A stretch of 64,000 nt of DNA from Actibacterium sp. 188UL27-1 (GTDB lineage Bacteria > Pseudomonadota > Alphaproteobacteria > Rhodobacterales > Rhodobacteraceae). Below, one piece after another: positions 25,510 through 37,380 of this stretch (position 1 is the first letter of the stretch; every line of letters starts with the position of its first letter). The position numbers and the translations under genes were made by a program. Below the pieces are notes generated by a model that had not been told where the DNA came from, searched no databases, and worked only from the letters and a program-made list of their open reading frames with translations. Location: the NCBI RefSeq assembly GCF_016901225.1, contig NZ_JAFEUL010000004.1, positions 1 to 64,000 of the forward strand. The letters run 5' to 3'.

Positions 25510-26832
25510 ATGGAATTCAAATGGCTGAAACACGTGATGCCCCGGGGGCTTTATGGTCGTGCTGCGTTGATCCTTGTCCTGCCGGTCATCGTCATGCAAC
25601 TGGTCATTCTGGTTGTGTTCATCCAGCGCCATTTTGAGGATGTGACCCGCCAGATGACCAATACGGTGCTGCTGGAATTGCAGCATATCGTGGATCTGGT
25701 GGAGCGGGCACCGGATTCCGACGCCGCGTTGATGGCCACGGCCGAGGTGAGCGGTGCATTGCGGTATCAGCTTGATCTGCCATCCGCGCCGCGCAGTGGG
25801 TTCGAGCGGGTGTTTTACGATGTGTCGGGTCGCACGGTGGCGGCAACCCTGCGGGAGGAGCTAAGCGGGCTACAGGCGATCGATTTGGCGACATCCTTGC
25901 GCCGGGTGGCCATTCAGGTCGATACCAGACACGGGCCGATGATGCTGAAATTTGACCGGCGCAAGGTGTCCGCGTCGAACCCGCACCAGTTGCTTGTGCT
26001 GATGGTGTTCACCGGGGTGGTCATGACCGCTGTCGCCTTTCTTTACATGCGCAATCAACTGCGTCCGATCACGCGGCTTGCGCGCGCGGCTGAGGCCTTT
26101 GGCAAAGGCCGCGCGGGGCCCTATAAACCGTCTGGGGCCACGGAAGTGCGGGCCGCAGGTGCCGCATTCCTTGACATGCGCCGTCGGATCGAACGGCAAA
26201 CGGCTCAGCGGACCCTCATGCTCTCCGGCGTCAGCCATGATCTGCGCACCCCCCTGACGCGACTGAAGTTGGGTCTGTCCATGGTGGAGCCGTCGCAGGA
26301 CATCGCCGAGATGGAGCGCGATGTGGCCGATATGGAGGATCTGATTGACGCTTTTCTGGATTTCGCCCGGGTGGAGACCTTGGACGATCTGGAACAGATC
26401 GCACCGTTTTCCTTGGCCCGGGCGGCGGTTGAGGCGGGCAGGCGCGGCGGAGGATCGGTGACGCTTCATCCCCTCCAGGGTGAGGCGGTGAATGTGTCCT
26501 TGCGCCCAAGGGCGGTCAAACGGGCATTGGCCAACCTGATTGGCAATGCGTTGCGGTATGCCGGGCGGGCCGAGGTGTCTGTCCATGTGACGGACAAATC
26601 CGTGTATTTCCGGGTGGAGGATGACGGGCCGGGCATCCCCCCGGAACGGCGGGAGGAAGCCACGCGTCCTTTTGCCCGTCTGGACGCGGCCCGCAACCAG
26701 GACAAGGGCACCGGTGTGGGGCTTGGCCTGTCGATTGCTGCTGATATCGCCCGTGGCCATGGCGGGGCGCTGCAATTGGGGGAAAGTGCAACCTTCGGCG
26801 GCCTGCAGGCAGATCTGGTTTTGGCGCGTTAA
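25510..26832 (+). CDS. EnvZ-like sensor histidine kinase (no adjacent regulator)
   Basis: A 440-residue membrane histidine kinase. TM1 spans about 18-38, a periplasmic domain of roughly 120 residues follows, TM2 spans about 160-180, and then comes a HAMP linker. The H-box V-S-H-D-L-R-T-P-L places the phosphorylated His at 243. The N-box (N-L-I-G-N-A), G1 (D-D-G-P-G-I) and G2 (G-V-G-L-G-L-S) complete the ATPase domain. The M-P-R-G-L-Y-G-R-A start is like EnvZ-type kinases of Rhodobacteraceae. No response regulator is adjacent, so its partner is elsewhere. The signal is unknown. Confidence 0.9.
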   Translation: MEFKWLKHVMPRGLYGRAALILVLPVIVMQLVILVVFIQRHFEDVTRQMTNTVLLELQHIVDLVERAPDSDAALMATAEVSGALRYQLDLPSAPRSGFERVFYDVSGRTVAATLREELSGLQAIDLATSLRRVAIQVDTRHGPMMLKFDRRKVSASNPHQLLVLMVFTGVVMTAVAFLYMRNQLRPITRLARAAEAFGKGRAGPYKPSGATEVRAAGAAFLDMRRRIERQTAQRTLMLSGVSHDLRTPLTRLKLGLSMVEPSQDIAEMERDVADMEDLIDAFLDFARVETLDDLEQIAPFSLARAAVEAGRRGGGSVTLHPLQGEAVNVSLRPRAVKRALANLIGNALRYAGRAEVSVHVTDKSVYFRVEDDGPGIPPERREEATRPFARLDAARNQDKGTGVGLGLSIAADIARGHGGALQLGESATFGGLQADLVLAR

Positions 26833-27013
26833 CTGGCCTCAATCGCGGACCTTGGCAAATCCCAACGGCAGATCCGGCGGCCTTTGCTACCCTACTATGC
26901 ATATGCTGACCCGAAAGGACGTGTTCCTGTGACGAGTAGTTTTGTGTGCGCCCCACGAAAGATGCAGCCATATCGATCGTTTTTTCGAAAGTCTGCGGGC
27001 ATGGGGTAATGCG

Positions 27014-27598
27014 ATGAGCGTGATCCCGTTTCCGCAATCCGCCCCGCCCATGACATTTCGTTGGGACCGTGTGTTGCCGCGCCGCGTGACGCGCCCGGTG
27101 ACGGTAGGACTAGATGGCCTGACGGCTTTGCTTTCGGCTGGTTTGACCGTTGATGCAGTGTTGGATCTGTCATGCGCCGCTCACATCCCGACCCTGCGGG
27201 GAGATGGCGAAACCGTCGGGCGACGGGCGCCGCTTCTTACCGTGACCATTGGCCAGGGTAATTGTGACGCACAGGCCTTTGAGGCGCTGTGCAACAATCC
27301 CGCGACGGATTGGGTTATCACGATGGTTGAGGCGTCCGGTGGGTTTTCAAAGCTCTGCCAGGAGCCTGTCGTGTTGACGACGGAGTATGTTCACCGAACT
27401 ATTTTGAATACACGCGATCCCCATCTGGCATTGCGCAATGCATGTCTGGCGGTGTTTGCCCGCAGTCCGACGGCGTTCATGGTGCTTTCTCCGTCAGCCC
27501 GATCTGCGATGGGGTGTTACAGGTGGGAATGCGGAACCCGATTTGTGCGTATCGGTGGCCCAGAAAGCCCGCCGCGCCGGTCACAGGGTCTGCTATAA
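27014..27598 (+). CDS. Hypothetical protein
   Basis: A 194-residue ORF that I do not recognise. The start at 27014 (M-S-V-I-P-F-P) was chosen over an in-frame ATG at 26942. It is soluble, with no signal peptide or membrane segment. Cysteines at several sites (C-A-A-H, G-N-C-D, K-L-C-Q, N-A-C-L, G-C-Y-R-W-E-C) show no regular metal motif. The C-terminus (R-I-G-G-P-E-S-P-P-R-R-S) looks disordered. It lies between the sensor kinase and a tRNA, on the same strand as the kinase. Confidence 0.5.
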   Translation: MSVIPFPQSAPPMTFRWDRVLPRRVTRPVTVGLDGLTALLSAGLTVDAVLDLSCAAHIPTLRGDGETVGRRAPLLTVTIGQGNCDAQAFEALCNNPATDWVITMVEASGGFSKLCQEPVVLTTEYVHRTILNTRDPHLALRNACLAVFARSPTAFMVLSPSARSAMGCYRWECGTRFVRIGGPESPPRRSQGLL

Positions 27599-27624
27599 AC
27601 AAACACAGCGCTATTGCGGGATGG

Positions 27625-27701
27625 TGGTAGGCCCGGCAGGACTTGAACCCGCAACCAAAGCGTTATGAGCGCTCTGCTCTAACCAATTGAGCTACAGGCC
27701 C
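27625..27701 (-). tRNA. tRNA with CAT anticodon (tRNA-Ile2 or elongator tRNA-Met)
   Basis: A 77-base cloverleaf on the minus strand. The acceptor GGGCCTG pairs with CGGGCCT including two G-U pairs, the D arm reads TAGCTCAATTGGTTAGAGC, the anticodon loop CTCATAA gives CAT, and CCA is encoded. The loss of pairing typical of initiator tRNA is not seen, so it is not fMet. The acceptor resembles tRNA-Ile(GAT), which favours the lysidine-modified tRNA-Ile2 reading AUA, but elongator Met cannot be excluded by eye. Confidence 0.93.
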
Positions 27702-27748
27702 GCCATTCGCGTTGAGTAACAGACTGCTCGGTCGGGTCAAGATCTGCA

Positions 27749-28186
27749 TCAGCCCGGCGGAATGATGGAATAGATCTGACGCCCCATGGGGCAGCATTTT
27801 GCATCACCTTGCAGGTAGACCAGCATCTCAATCTCGATCCGCCCGATCTGCCAACTGTGGATGCGCTGGGGAAATCCAGCCTCCATCCCCTCCACCGTTC
27901 CGGAGTGAACCAACCGTCCCTCGACCCGGGTGAACAACTGTGCCTCGGTGATCACGCCATTTCCCCCCGCACCCATCAAGCGGAAGATAAAGGCCAGGGC
28001 ATCGGGCGCACCGTCACCTGTAAAGTCACCTTCATAGACCGTCGCACCGGTATAAAGATCACCGTATTGGGCCCCGCCGAATGCTTGGATCTCCGCTGGG
28101 ACAACGGCAGCCTGCCGCTGGGCGGCGGCGTGAAGCGGCAGGGCGAGGAAAGCGGCACTCAGGACCCGAAACAGCATTGGCAACAT
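27749..28186 (-). CDS. Hypothetical exported protein
   Basis: A 145-residue protein with an N-terminal signal peptide (L-F-R-V-L-S-A-A-F-L-A-L-P-L-H-A-A-A), so likely periplasmic. The mature part contains D-F-T-G-D-G-A-P-D-A-L-A-F, a calcium-loop-like FG-GAP type motif, and ends with C-C-P-M-G-R-Q-I-Y. The start at 28186 is supported by AAGGTGAG directly upstream; a second ATG at 28177 is also possible. Homologues that I associate with this pattern are uncharacterised. It is divergent from purM. Confidence 0.65.
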   Translation of the reverse strand: MLPMLFRVLSAAFLALPLHAAAQRQAAVVPAEIQAFGGAQYGDLYTGATVYEGDFTGDGAPDALAFIFRLMGAGGNGVITEAQLFTRVEGRLVHSGTVEGMEAGFPQRIHSWQIGRIEIEMLVYLQGDAKCCPMGRQIYSIIPPG

Positions 28187-28306
28187 CTCACCTTGGAAAC
28201 CGACGCTTGACCCTAGCGTGCGGGCCTGGCTTCGATCAATCGTCCTATCGGATTGCGGCACTCTCACCCATGCGGTATCGCAGCGAAAACTGCAGACGGA
28301 GCAACG

Positions 28307-29356
28307 ATGTCTGACACTCAAAAGAACGGACTGACTTACGCCGCCGCGGGCGTTGACATCGATGCGGGCAATGCCTTGGTCGATCGGATAAAGCCCGCGG
28401 CCGCCGCCACCAACCGGGCTGGGGTGATGGCAGGGCTGGGTGGTTTTGGTGGATTGTTCGACCTAAGAGCTGCGGGCTTTCAGGATCCGGTTCTGGTTGC
28501 GGCAACCGATGGTGTGGGCACCAAGCTGAAGATCGCGGTGGAGACCGGCCAGGTTCAACATGTGGGCATCGATCTGGTGGCGATGTGTGTGAACGACCTG
28601 ATCTGTCAGGGAGCGGAGCCGCTGTTTTTTCTGGATTATTTTGCCTGTGGGACGCTGGACGTGGATCAAGCCGCGACCGTGGTCGAAGGGATCGCACAAG
28701 GGTGTCAACTGGCGGGTGCTGCGCTGATCGGCGGTGAAACGGCAGAGATGCCGGGCATGTACCGGGGGGATGACTTCGATCTGGCGGGCTTTGCCGTGGG
28801 CGCCATGGAACGTGGCGCCACTTTGCCCAATGGCGTTGCCGAGGGGGATATTTTGTTGGGCCTGGCCTCAGACGGGGTGCATTCGAACGGGTATTCCCTG
28901 GTGCGCCGGGTGGTTGACCTGTCTGGGTTGGATTGGAAGAACGCAGCACCCTTTGCCGATGCGTCATTGGCGGAGGCGCTTTTGACGCCGACGCGGATCT
29001 ACGTGAAACCGGCCTTGCAGGTCATGCGCGGCGGTGGGGTGCGTGGACTGGCTCACATTACTGGCGGCGGCCTGACAGAGAATGTGCCCCGTATGTTGCC
29101 CGATGGGTTGGGGGCAGAGATCGATCTGGGTGCCTGGACTCCCCCGCCCATCTTTGACTGGCTGTCCGAGACCGGCGGCATTAATGGCGACGAGATGTTG
29201 AAGACCTTTAATATGGGGGTTGGTCTGGTGATGGTGGTCGCACCCGACCAGGCCGACGTCATCGCGGACGGTTTGCGCGCGGCGGGTGAAACCGTCCATG
29301 ACCTGGGCCATGTGCAGTCCGGTACCGGTGTCAGCTATGTCGGATCATCTGCATGA
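28307..29356 (+). CDS. purM: Phosphoribosylformylglycinamidine cyclo-ligase (AIR synthetase)
   Basis: A 349-residue PurM, the fifth step of purine synthesis, closing FGAM to AIR with ATP. Signature stretches are [40 protein letters not shown] and [10 protein letters not shown]. The ATG at 28307 gives the family-typical start. Its stop overlaps the purN ATG by four bases, so the two purine genes are translationally coupled. Confidence 0.97.
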   Translation: MSDTQKNGLTYAAAGVDIDAGNALVDRIKPAAAATNRAGVMAGLGGFGGLFDLRAAGFQDPVLVAATDGVGTKLKIAVETGQVQHVGIDLVAMCVNDLICQGAEPLFFLDYFACGTLDVDQAATVVEGIAQGCQLAGAALIGGETAEMPGMYRGDDFDLAGFAVGAMERGATLPNGVAEGDILLGLASDGVHSNGYSLVRRVVDLSGLDWKNAAPFADASLAEALLTPTRIYVKPALQVMRGGGVRGLAHITGGGLTENVPRMLPDGLGAEIDLGAWTPPPIFDWLSETGGINGDEMLKTFNMGVGLVMVVAPDQADVIADGLRAAGETVHDLGHVQSGTGVSYVGSSA

Positions 29357-29946
29357 AAAAGGTGGCGATCCTGATTTCGGGCGGCGGCTCAAACATGGTC
29401 AAGCTGGTGGAACGCATGGCCGACAGACCGGGCTGGGTCGAGCCGTGCCTGGTGATATCAGACATGCCGCATGCGGCTGGTATTCACCGCGCCGAAGCAT
29501 TGGGCCTAAAGACACGGGTCATCAGCCGGCCGCAATATCGGTCACACCGTGAAGGGTTTGAGGCCAAGATCCAGGCGGAGCTGGTCGAGGCACAAACAGA
29601 TCTCATTTGTCTGGCGGGTTTCATGTATGTGCTTTCGCCAGATTTCGTTGATCAATGGGCCGGGCGCATTCTGAACATCCATCCCTCGCTCTTGCCGAAA
29701 TACCGTGGTTTAAAGACACATGCCCGCGTGTTGGAGGGGGGCGATACCGTCCATGGTTGCACCGTGCATGAAGTGACGGCGGCCTTGGATGACGGCCCGA
29801 TCCTGGGGCAGGCCAAGGTGCAGGTCCTACCAGGGGATACTGCCGATACGCTGGCGGACCGGGTTCTGGCCATGGAGCATCAACTGTATCCCCGCGTGCT
29901 TGAGCGATTTGCCCAGGGTATCACCGATCCGATCTATTTGCCGTAG
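29353..29946 (+). CDS. purN: Phosphoribosylglycinamide formyltransferase
   Basis: A 197-residue GAR transformylase that uses 10-formyl-THF in the third step of purine synthesis. The phosphate loop I-S-G-G-G-S-N-M and the catalytic segment [14 protein letters not shown] (Asn and His) are clear. The third catalytic residue is the Asp of [10 protein letters not shown]. Length is normal. It is coupled to purM. Confidence 0.97.
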   Translation: MKKVAILISGGGSNMVKLVERMADRPGWVEPCLVISDMPHAAGIHRAEALGLKTRVISRPQYRSHREGFEAKIQAELVEAQTDLICLAGFMYVLSPDFVDQWAGRILNIHPSLLPKYRGLKTHARVLEGGDTVHGCTVHEVTAALDDGPILGQAKVQVLPGDTADTLADRVLAMEHQLYPRVLERFAQGITDPIYLP

Positions 29947-30040
29947 TGCTTTCCATTTATTCGGAACTTCCATACCATCGGAGAAATTGCCGCATCGGCC
30001 CCTGAAACTGGGCAGAAGAAAAAGAACCCGAGCCGACTCA

Positions 30041-31192
30041 ATGAGAACGATTACAACCACCGAAGATCTTGCCACTTTTTGTGACGAGGCCGCAAAAGGC
30101 CCCTACGTCACCTTGGATACCGAGTTTCTGCGCGAGCGAACGTATTACTCGAAACTCTGTCTGGTGCAGATGGCCCTTCCAGGTGAGGGGGAGGCGGTGC
30201 TTGTCGACCCCCTGGCAGAGGGGTTGTCGTTGGCGCCACTATGCGAGCTTTTCAAGGTCGAGACCTGCGTAAAGGTCTTTCACGCGGCCCGGCAGGATCT
30301 TGAGATCTTTTTCTTCGAAGGCAACGTGTTTCCCAAACCGCTTTTCGATACCCAGGTGGCGGCCATGGTCTGTGGTTTTGGTGAACAGGTCGGCTACGAA
30401 ACACTGGTGAAAAAGATCGCCAAGGCAAGCATCGACAAGACCAGCCGGTTTACCGACTGGTCGCGCAGGCCGCTATCCGATGCCCAAAAAAACTATGCCT
30501 TGGCCGACGTGACCCACTTGCGTGTGATTTATGAACACCTCGCGGCTGAGATCGCCAAGACCGGACGCCAGCATTGGGTGGAAGAAGAGCTTGCGGTGCT
30601 AGTGGACTCACAGACTTACATGATCGAACCGGAGGAAGCCTGGCGCCGGGTCAAGACACGGACCCATTCCGGGCGTTTTCTGGCGCTGGTCAAATGCCTG
30701 GCTGCGTTTCGCGAAGACTATGCCCAGACCAACAATATACCGCGCAGCCGGGTCTTGAAGGACGATGCCTTGCTTGAGGTCGCCTCGACCCGGCCCAAGA
30801 CGGTGGGGGATCTGGGTAAATCACGTCTTTTATTGCGGGAGGCGCGCAAGGGTGTCATCGCCGAAGGGATCCTGAATGCTGTCCGGCGCGGGCAGGACAT
30901 GGATCCTGCCGATTTCCCGCGCTCCGACAGGTCGCGTGAGAACCTTACCGTCAATCCGGCCCTGGCCGATTTGCTGCGTGTGTTGTTGAAGGCCAAGTCC
31001 GAAGTGGCCGGTGTGGCGCAAAAGCTGATCGCCAGTGCCCATGATCTGGATGCCATCGCAGCGGGGGAGCGGGACGCGGCGGCCTTGCGCGGTTGGCGCA
31101 AGGAAGTGTTCGGTGACGATGCCCTTCGTCTGTGCGACGGCAAGATCGCCCTTGCTGCCAACGGTAGCCGGGTCACGGTCATCCCGGTCTGA
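30041..31192 (+). CDS. rnd: Ribonuclease D
   Basis: A 383-residue 3'-5' exoribonuclease for tRNA 3' trimming. The DEDD residues are visible in T-L-D-T-E-F-L (Exo I), F-H-A-A-R-Q-D-L-E-I-F (Exo II) and Y-A-L-A-D-V-T-H-L (Exo III). An HRDC domain follows from about residue 210. The start at 30041 (M-R-T-I-T-T) matches the beginning of the nuclease fold; a longer frame overlaps purN and is not plausible. It is probably monocistronic or at the end of the purMN transcript, after a 94-base gap. Confidence 0.93.
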   Translation: MRTITTTEDLATFCDEAAKGPYVTLDTEFLRERTYYSKLCLVQMALPGEGEAVLVDPLAEGLSLAPLCELFKVETCVKVFHAARQDLEIFFFEGNVFPKPLFDTQVAAMVCGFGEQVGYETLVKKIAKASIDKTSRFTDWSRRPLSDAQKNYALADVTHLRVIYEHLAAEIAKTGRQHWVEEELAVLVDSQTYMIEPEEAWRRVKTRTHSGRFLALVKCLAAFREDYAQTNNIPRSRVLKDDALLEVASTRPKTVGDLGKSRLLLREARKGVIAEGILNAVRRGQDMDPADFPRSDRSRENLTVNPALADLLRVLLKAKSEVAGVAQKLIASAHDLDAIAAGERDAAALRGWRKEVFGDDALRLCDGKIALAANGSRVTVIPV

Positions 31193-31260
31193 TTGCGCAG
31201 GCGCTTGCCGATCTGGTCTTTCAGAGTTGCCTTGGGGCGGGCAGAGGATAGGGTTTTGAG

Positions 31261-31746
31261 ATGATCAAATTGACCCGCCGCTTGTTTGCTACCTCTTTGC
31301 TGGCCTTGCCTGCCGCTTGCGGGGCCGGCCCCGAAGACCCGCCGCCGCGCCGCCCCGAACCGCCGCTTTATCCGAATGAAACCCCGCAATTGCGGAACTT
31401 GATCAACGCGGCGGCGGTCGAAAATCAGATCCCGGTCACATTGCTGCACCGCGTGATCATTCGCGAAAGCACCCATCGCCCGGGTGCACGCAACGGGCCC
31501 TATTACGGGTTGATGCAGATCCTGCCCGCGACGGCGCGGTCGATGGGGTTCCGCGGTAGCCCGTCCGACCTTCTGGATGCCGAAACCAACCTGCGCTATG
31601 CGGGACGCTATTTGCGCGGGGCGTGGCTTGTTTCGGGTGGGGATGAGGGCAAGGCCGTCATGTGGTACGCGCGCGGGTACTATTTCGAGGCCAAGCGACT
31701 TGGCCTGCTGGAGGAAACCGGTCTGCGAGGCAGCCTTTATCAATAA
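31261..31746 (+). CDS. Lytic transglycosylase-type lipoprotein (SLT domain)
   Basis: A 161-residue lipoprotein. The signal peptide has a twin-arginine-like R-R-L-F start and ends in the lipobox L-P-A-A-C (Cys20). A Pro-rich spacer follows, then an SLT domain with the catalytic glutamate in I-I-R-E-S-T-H, G-L-M-Q-I-L-P-A-T-A-R and a closing N-L-R-Y-A-G-R-Y-L. It is predicted to cleave peptidoglycan between MurNAc and GlcNAc to 1,6-anhydro products in the periplasm. It is short compared with full Slt or MltC enzymes and has only the catalytic domain. Confidence 0.88.
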   Translation: MIKLTRRLFATSLLALPAACGAGPEDPPPRRPEPPLYPNETPQLRNLINAAAVENQIPVTLLHRVIIRESTHRPGARNGPYYGLMQILPATARSMGFRGSPSDLLDAETNLRYAGRYLRGAWLVSGGDEGKAVMWYARGYYFEAKRLGLLEETGLRGSLYQ

Positions 31747-31809
31747 CGTTCGGGTCGGGCTGATTGCGAGACACGGGCCCGGGTGAACGTCACATGTAGA
31801 AATCTGGGG

Positions 31810-32556
31810 TTATCGCACGGCGGCAATCGGCCCCTCGGCGCGACCATTGATGAACTGGTCAACATACGGATCACCGCAGCTGTCCATCTGGCTGACCGGA
31901 CCGGTCCATTGGATTACCCCGTCATGGAGCATGGCGACGGCATCGCCAATGGCGCGCACCGATGTCATGTCATGGGTGATGGTGACCGCGGTCGCGCCCA
32001 TCTCCACCACGATTTCCCGGATCAGGTCGTTGATAACCCCGGCCATGATCGGGTCAAGGCCAGTGGTGGGTTCGTCGAAAAAGATGATCTCTGGCTCAGC
32101 CGCGATTGCGCGGGCCAGGCCCACGCGTTTTTGCATGCCACCGGATAACTCGGCGGGATACAGATCGGCCACATCTGCGCCCAGACCCACGCGGCGCAAC
32201 TTGTCGATGGCTATCTGTCGGGCGGTGTCCTTGGGCTGTTTCAGGGCGCCGCGCAACAGCCGGAATGCCACGTTTTGCCAAACGGGCAGGCTGTCAAACA
32301 AGGCCGCCCCCTGAAACAGCATCCCGAACCGGGCGAGAAAGGCATCGCGATCACCAGTGCCGGTTTCCTGCCCGTCCACCGTGATCGTGCCCGCATCGGG
32401 GGCCACGAGGCCCAAGATGGTCTTGATCGCCACGGATTTCCCCGTGCCCGATCCGCCGATGATCACCATTGAGGTGCCACGTTCGACAAACAGATCCACG
32501 CCGCGCAGAACACGTTTGGAGCCAAAGGATTTATGGACATCTGCGAGACGGATCAT
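31810..32556 (-). CDS. mlaF: ABC transporter ATPase, MlaF-like
   Basis: A 248-residue ABC ATPase. Walker A is G-G-S-G-T-G-K-S, the signature is L-S-G-G-M-Q-K-R-V-G-L-A-R-A-I and Walker B is I-I-F-F-D-E-P-T-T-G-L-D-P. The M in the signature (L-S-G-G-M) is typical of the MlaF/Ttg2A family, which energises phospholipid transport between the membranes. The start at 32556 overlaps the mlaE stop by four bases. The downstream components mlaD and mlaC are not present in the window. Confidence 0.9.
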   Translation of the reverse strand: MIRLADVHKSFGSKRVLRGVDLFVERGTSMVIIGGSGTGKSVAIKTILGLVAPDAGTITVDGQETGTGDRDAFLARFGMLFQGAALFDSLPVWQNVAFRLLRGALKQPKDTARQIAIDKLRRVGLGADVADLYPAELSGGMQKRVGLARAIAAEPEIIFFDEPTTGLDPIMAGVINDLIREIVVEMGATAVTITHDMTSVRAIGDAVAMLHDGVIQWTGPVSQMDSCGDPYVDQFINGRAEGPIAAVR

Positions 32557-33338
32557 ATCGAAAAGAATATCCCCGTGAGCGCAAAATTCGCGGCAAGGAT
32601 AAGGACGGCCGTCGCCTCGACACTGCTTTTGGTGGCGCGACCCACACCTTGGGCGCCGCGGGTCGAATTCATCCCGAAATAGCATCCCATCAATGCGGCA
32701 AGACAGCCAAAGACCGCCCCCTTGATCAATGATGACGTAATGTCACGCATTTCCAGGAAGTCCACCGTATTGCGGATGTAGGTCGCCGGATTGAAGTCTA
32801 GCGTTCCGGTAGCCACCGCATACCCACCTAGGACACCAATGACATCCCCGATGGCGACCAGCAGGGGCACCACGAGTGTGGCAGCCACCACGCGGGGCAC
32901 GGTCAGGTATTTCATCGGATGGGTCGACAGGGTAACGAGCGCGTCGATTTGTTCCGTCACTTTCATCGTGGCGATTTCGGCAGCAATGGAGGAGGTGACG
33001 CGGGCAGCGATCATGAGGCCGACCAGAACCGGGCCCAGCTCACGCACGATGCCGATGGCAACGATCTGTGGGACGACGGCTTCGGCATTGAAGCGCGCAC
33101 CGCCAGCATAAATTTGCAAAGCGAGGGCGCCACCGGTGAAAATCGCAGTGAGACCAACCACAGGAAGGGAAAAGTATCCAATGTTCAGAACGGCCTGCAA
33201 GAACTCTTTAATGTAGAATGGTGGCCTGACCACATGGCCCAGTGTTTGTCCGGTGAAGAGCGCGATGCGCCCCGTTGCGGCCAGCAGCCCGATGATCTGC
33301 CGCCCCAATGCGCCAAGGAAATGGGCGATGGCGCCCAT
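32553..33338 (-). CDS. mlaE: ABC transporter permease, MlaE-like
   Basis: A 261-residue permease with about five membrane helices. Features are G-R-I-A-L-F-T-G-Q-T near 22, Q-I-Y-A-G-G-A-R-F, and the conserved cytoplasmic E-I-A-T-M-K-V-T-E-Q-I-D-A-L segment, the hallmark of the MlaE/YrbE family. It pairs with MlaF to form an inner-membrane lipid transporter that maintains outer-membrane asymmetry. It starts four bases after the alr stop, which implies an alr-mlaE-mlaF transcript. Confidence 0.92.
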   Translation of the reverse strand: MGAIAHFLGALGRQIIGLLAATGRIALFTGQTLGHVVRPPFYIKEFLQAVLNIGYFSLPVVGLTAIFTGGALALQIYAGGARFNAEAVVPQIVAIGIVRELGPVLVGLMIAARVTSSIAAEIATMKVTEQIDALVTLSTHPMKYLTVPRVVAATLVVPLLVAIGDVIGVLGGYAVATGTLDFNPATYIRNTVDFLEMRDITSSLIKGAVFGCLAALMGCYFGMNSTRGAQGVGRATKSSVEATAVLILAANFALTGIFFSI

Positions 33339-33342
33339 CGGA

Positions 33343-34392
33343 TTAAACCGCGCCGCCTGTGTAAAGGCGGCTGTATCGGGGGCCGAGGGCGGTCAGGATC
33401 TCATAGCCGATCGTGCCCGCATGACCAGCCAGGGCATCAATGGTTTGTTCGGGGCAGAGAATGTTGAGGGTTTTGGGCGCGTCCGGCAGCTCCGTCACAT
33501 CGACTGTGATCAGATCCATGGAGACGCGGCCCACGACCGGGCAGGGTGTGCCATCGGCATAAAGCTGGCCCTTGTTGGAAATGGCGCGGATCAGGCCATC
33601 GGCGTAGCCCGCAGATACGGTTGCGATGCGGGAGGGGGCCTGCGCCGTCCAGGAGCCGCCATAGCCCACGGTCTCTCCTTCCGCCACGTCGCGGATCTGG
33701 ATGACGGGCAGGGCAAGGCGTACAACCGGGCGCGCATCGGCGAAAGGCAGGCCGCCATAAATCCCGATGCCGGGGCGGGTCAGGTCGAAATGGTAATCCG
33801 CGCCCAAAAGTGTGCCGCCTGTGGCCGCGAGGGAGCGGGGGACCTGTACACCATCCGTCATGTCGCGAAACGCTTTTAACTGGGCGGCGTTCAGCGGATC
33901 GTCCGGCGTGTCGGCGCTGGCGAGATGGCTCAGGATCAGGCGCGGTTTCTGGGCCAGGGCCAAGGCGCCGACGGCCTGCCATTCACTTGGCTCCAGCCCC
34001 AGGCGGTTCATTCCGGTATCAAGCTGGATGCCGAATGCGCCACTTGGCAGCGCCTCGAAATGGCGGGTGAGTTGATCGACCGAGTTGAGAAGCGGGATCA
34101 GGTCCAGATCGTGGATCATATCGGTATCGCCGGGCATGTGACCGCCGAAGACGTAAATCTCCGGTCCGCGCCCCAGGGCTTGTCGGATCTCTGCGCCTTC
34201 CTCGGCCACGGCGACGAAGAACCGACGCGCCCCCGCCTTGGCCAGCGTGAGTGCAACACGCGATGCGCCCAACCCGTAACCGCTGGCCTTGACGACGGCC
34301 CCGGTTTCCGTCGTTGCGGCGGAAATTGCATCCAGCGCTCGCCAGTTTTCGGCGAGTGCATCAAGGTCGATTGTGAGAATTCCCGTAGCCAT
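33343..34392 (-). CDS. alr: Alanine racemase
   Basis: A 349-residue PLP enzyme that interconverts L- and D-alanine for peptidoglycan. The PLP lysine is in [10 protein letters not shown] (Lys35); the usual A-D/N-A-Y is A-S-G-Y here. The second catalytic residue is the Tyr of [15 protein letters not shown] is also conserved. The start at 34392 matches the fold; the longer frame to 34518 adds Arg/Ala-rich sequence that is probably not translated. It heads the alr-mlaE-mlaF operon. Confidence 0.94.
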   Translation of the reverse strand: MATGILTIDLDALAENWRALDAISAATTETGAVVKASGYGLGASRVALTLAKAGARRFFVAVAEEGAEIRQALGRGPEIYVFGGHMPGDTDMIHDLDLIPLLNSVDQLTRHFEALPSGAFGIQLDTGMNRLGLEPSEWQAVGALALAQKPRLILSHLASADTPDDPLNAAQLKAFRDMTDGVQVPRSLAATGGTLLGADYHFDLTRPGIGIYGGLPFADARPVVRLALPVIQIRDVAEGETVGYGGSWTAQAPSRIATVSAGYADGLIRAISNKGQLYADGTPCPVVGRVSMDLITVDVTELPDAPKTLNILCPEQTIDALAGHAGTIGYEILTALGPRYSRLYTGGAV

Positions 34393-34624
34393 GGCGGTCG
34401 TTTTGACAGGCCCGGTCGCGAGGTCAAGGGGGAACATCCTTGCTTGGGCGGCGCTGCCGCCGTCGCGCGGATGTCCGCGACGGGGTCGCGGGGCGCAGGT
34501 TGCGCGGTGACGCCCCAAACCATTATCCCGGCTTTCTTATCGGGGAAGATACCTGTGGGATGTGTCCGCAAAGCAGGCTGAAGCCTCTATACAAACGTTT
34601 TGAAATTTTAGATCACGGGCGCGT

Positions 34625-35037
34625 TTACGGGATGTCGAACCCGAGGGGTGCCAAGTGAAACCCCGAAAACTGAAAACCGGGCGAGACAGTGCATCCGACC
34701 AGTGTCCAATCACCGGTTGTCCGAGCGGCTTGCCAATGGTGCCGCGGCACAACCACTTGCGGAAACTGACCCGCCTCTAGATCAGGGCCCAGACAATGGG
34801 TATGAGCTGGGCCGTCATCCGTTGCGCTGATCCGCAGGGTCAGCGGGGACCCTGCGTAATAGTGCCAGATCTCGGCCGCATCGACCCGGTGCCAATGGCT
34901 GTACTCCTCTGCTTTCAGCAGGAAATAGATCGCCGTCCCCGCGGAACGCCCATCCCCATCGGCCATCCAGGTTTGACGGTACCATCCACCTTCGGGATGG
35001 GGGGCAAGGCCAAGATGGGCTATAATCTGATCAGCGG

Positions 35038-35041
<4 letters not shown>
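34625..35041 (-). CDS. Cupin, DUF985 family
   Basis: A 138-residue single-domain cupin of the DUF985 (YML079-like) family. Diagnostic elements are H-P-E-G-G-W-Y-R-Q-T-W near 16, A-I-Y-F-L-L-K, Y-S-H-W-H-R-V-D-A-A-E-I-W-H-Y-Y-A-G and the C-terminal G-C-T-V-S-P-G-F-Q-F-S-G-F. The family binds small ligands in the cupin barrel, but its reaction is not established. It overlaps the GNAT gene by four bases on the minus strand. Confidence 0.88.

Positions 35042-37376
<2,335 letters not shown>

Positions 37377-37380
<4 letters not shown>

Noticed and set aside
27749-28321. Long form of the exported hypothetical protein
   Set aside because: The first 45 codons precede the signal peptide; a signal peptide must be at the N-terminus, so the start at 28186 is used.
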